From contig NC_058154.1 in assembly GCF_011075055.1 (NCBI RefSeq), forward strand, positions 558,001 through 622,000: a DNA stretch of 64,000 nt. Direction: 5' to 3'. Below are positions 61,503 through 64,000 of this stretch, one piece after another (position 1 is the stretch's first letter; each line of letters begins with the position of its first letter). The DNA comes from Mangifera indica (taxonomy: Eukaryota > Streptophyta > Magnoliopsida > Sapindales > Anacardiaceae). The translations under genes and the position numbers were made by a program. The notes under the pieces are model-generated. The model ran no database searches, was not told the DNA's origin, and saw only the letters and a program-made list of their open reading frames with translations.

Positions 61503-64000
61503 ACGTGGTGGTCAAAGTTGGGAGCCTAATTTCCCAAGGTGTATACTCTGTTGCCACCCCGTTTCATCCCTTTGGTGGTGCTGTTGATGTGATTGTAGTT
61601 CAGCAGCAAGATGGGACTTTTCGAAGCACGCCTTGGTATGTGCAGTTTGGTAAATTTCAGGGTGTTCTGAAAGGAGCTGAGAAGCTTGTTCGAATAAGTG
61701 TCAATGGTGTTGAAGCTGACTTTCATATGTATCTTGATAATTCTGGTGAAGCATATTTTATTAGGGAGGTTGATTCTGGTAAAACTGGTGAGGCAAATGG
61801 AAACATAGAAGATAATCCTGATGACAGTAGTTTTCATGATGGTACCATTGATAATAGAATTGACGTTGGTAGACTTGAACATAGTGTATCTGATTCTGGG
61901 GTGACTCTTTTGCGGGATGACTGTGCTTCCTCTGCTACAGACAGACTTCAGAGGGCAGAATCTGATGGTGACCAGAGGTTTTATGATTTTCAAGAGGACC
62001 AATCCTCTTTGGATGGTTTGGTGGAGCTATCAGATTATGGGTCGAACCGGTATGGGAGTTTACATGGTGGGAATTGTCAGGAATCACAGGGTTCAGATTC
62101 AGAGGTTATCTTGGTGAGTGTTGATGGTCATATATTGACAGCTCCCGTGTCAGCATCAGAACAGTCTACTGAAAATGTGCAACTTACTACACCTCAATTT
62201 CATTTGGGCCCAGGTGACGGGGCAGGGTTTTGTGAGGGCAGTGGAGAGTTTAGTTCAAGTGAGAATACATGGGATGATGGCTATATTAGTAAGTTGAATT
62301 CATCTACAGCAGATGTGGATAGTGTTCGAAGCATGAATGATGGTGGTATTGCTTCTAGCCACCAGCTGGAAGTTTGCAAAGAAGTGCAGGAACACACATG
62401 TCAAAGTCATGAAACTGAGAACATTGCTATGAAGATAGGAGATCCTAACTTACATACTGAGTCTACTGATATTAAGAAGGAAGTTGTTTTTAAGAGTTGT
62501 TTGGAGTTAACAGAATTGCCCAAGCAGGTTGGAAATGCAGATACAAAAGAGATGGATACACCATTGAATGTTCAGAATTCTCAGGATCAATCTCTTGAAA
62601 ATCATTTAGTTGTTAATGAAACTGAAGATGCGAGTGTTGCATGTACAATTGATGATGGGTTTTCTCCCTCGTCTATTTCTGATTCTCCTGCCAACAACAG
62701 GTCTCGAAATCTACAGGTTGAAGGACATCTGGTTGAGAACACGGTGGCGGATTCAGGGAGAATTGATCATGCAAGTGAATCTATCGATTCTGTTATTACT
62801 TACCCAGAGTTGAAGAATGAACAATTTGGTACATCAGCAGCAGTTGAAGGAATAGACAATAGTTCTGAAAGACCTGTGCCCAAAGATGAATGCAGTAAAA
62901 GTGAGATTGTGGAACCGCCAAGGACAACTTCTGGTGAAGGAAATTTATCAGGCATATGTGAGGACCTGTGATTGGCTTTAATTGCAATAATAAAAATTTG
63001 TATGATTGATTGATTCTTGTTGACCACTTGTTTTCTTTCATTCACCTTATATTAGCAGGGTTTGAGATATCACTCTGTGGGAATGAACTTCGCACAGGAA
63101 TGGGCTTGGATGCTGCGGCTGAAGCCTTTGATTCACATCGCATATCAGAAGATGAGTTCAGATGCAATGCAGCTTCGATTACTAAGAATGAAAACTTAGT
63201 TGTCAGATTTAAAGAAAGGTACTTCTTGTGGGAAAAAGCTGCTCCTTTTGTTCTTGGAATGGCTGCATTTGGCCTAGAACTCCCCGTTGACCCAAAGGAT
63301 GCAGTTCCTGTGGAACAGAAGGATACACAGAAGTTTAAGGATGATGAATCTGGAATTACATCCACTCCTTCTGGACGCAGATGGAGGCTCTGGCCTATTC
63401 CATTTAGAAGAGTAAAAACACTTGAGCACACCAGCAGTAATTTATCAAGTGAGGAGGCATTTGTTGATACTGAATCTGGTTCAGTAAACTTACAAGAAAC
63501 TTCAGCACCTGATGGCAATGTTGAGTCTCCTCACAAACAATTTATTAGGACTAATGTTCCCACTAATGAGCAGATAGCATCTTTGAACTTGAAAGATGGT
63601 CAAAATATGATTACTTTCAGCTTTTCTACCAGGGTTCTGGGAAAGCAGCAGGTCTGCCCACTATCTGTTATTAAAAATTTTTCAGATGAAGATGATTGAT
63701 GTTTTTATTTATTTATATTTAGTTGCTGCTGATTCACATTAATAATAAACAGGTTGATGCTCATATTTACTTGTGGAAGTGGAATGCTCGAATTGTAATT
63801 TCAGATGTTGACGGAACAATTACCAAGTAAGCCACTTAATTTCTTTACTGAATAGTCTTCTAAATTCTAGTGTTTTCCCACAACTTTCTCAGTTTATTAG
63901 GACAACAAAGTTGTTACATATTTACAAATTAATAATTTTGTGACTACTATCCTAAAGATTTTGGTGGACTGTGTGTATGTACAAATTAATAAATTAGATT
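61499..64000 (+). CDS. PAH: Phosphatidate phosphatase PAH (lipin), 5' part, cut by the window edge
   Basis: Mg2+-dependent enzyme converting phosphatidate to diacylglycerol; plant PAH1/PAH2 limit ER phospholipid synthesis and supply galactolipid precursors. Exons seen are 61499-62957, 63059-63651 and 63753-63826; the gene continues past 64000. The start [21 protein letters not shown] is the N-LIP domain (about residues 1-105), with [14 protein letters not shown] and [15 protein letters not shown] long Ser/Asp/Glu-rich variable region follows. [23 protein letters not shown] and [14 protein letters not shown] lead to the HAD-type C-LIP domain, whose catalytic motif DVDGT (Asp702 and Asp704 in my numbering) is in the last exon present. 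The first donor is ATAT|GTGAGG; if it is not used, a TGA follows three codons later. I cannot say whether it is PAH1 or PAH2. Confidence 0.92.

Overview
The window is plant nuclear DNA, most likely from a woody eudicot. It has split genes with short GT-AG introns, AT-rich intergenic DNA, and several families of miniature transposons and LTR elements. It carries typical plant families: clade D PP2C, a PPR protein, ECA-type Ca2+-ATPase, a PR-1-like CAP protein, lipin-type phosphatidate phosphatase and a lung-seven-transmembrane receptor. There is no bacterial, organellar or viral block, no rRNA or tRNA gene that I could recognise, and no CRISPR. I cannot name the species from sequence alone.

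Layout. 1-8.5 kb: a four-exon PP2C on the minus strand, then about 4 kb of gene-free repeat-rich DNA. 8.5-23.4 kb is the most gene-dense part: a coiled-coil protein (-), an intronless PPR protein (-), a Tudor-like/DIR17-like protein (+), a four-exon cysteine-cluster (YkgJ/CxxxCxxCC) protein (+), a Tyr-rich orphan reading frame (+) and a four-exon type I membrane protein (-). 23.4-36.5 kb is accessory DNA. It holds a PR-1-like gene with an internal coding minisatellite, a broken ABCG half-transporter pseudogene, a TRIM-like mini-retroelement, a candidate solo LTR, a Mutator-type TIR element and two large foldback elements. 36.8-42.2 kb: a complete eight-exon ECA-type Ca2+ pump (-). 42.6-58 kb is again repeat-dominated, with further foldback and TIR elements, one conserved small plant gene (51.3 kb) and a nested pair of Ty1/copia remnants. 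58.3-59.6 kb: an intronless seven-transmembrane protein (-). 61.5 kb to the right edge: the 5' part of a PAH (lipin) gene, cut by the window just after its catalytic DxDxT motif.

The genes are independent housekeeping or signalling genes, and I see no functional cluster. Themes shared by chance are membrane and lipid homeostasis (PAH, ECA pump, ABCG remnant) and signalling (PP2C, seven-TM receptor). I found no convincing new multi-gene system. The most interesting items are structural: an intron-like 79-bp insertion in an ABCG pseudogene whose relatives are usually intronless; an open, multiple-of-three intron in the PP2C gene; a two-codon upstream ORF whose stop overlaps the PAH start; Mutator-like TIR elements with 9-bp target duplications; a foldback-element family; and an inverted copia LTR flanked by both a PPT and a PBS.
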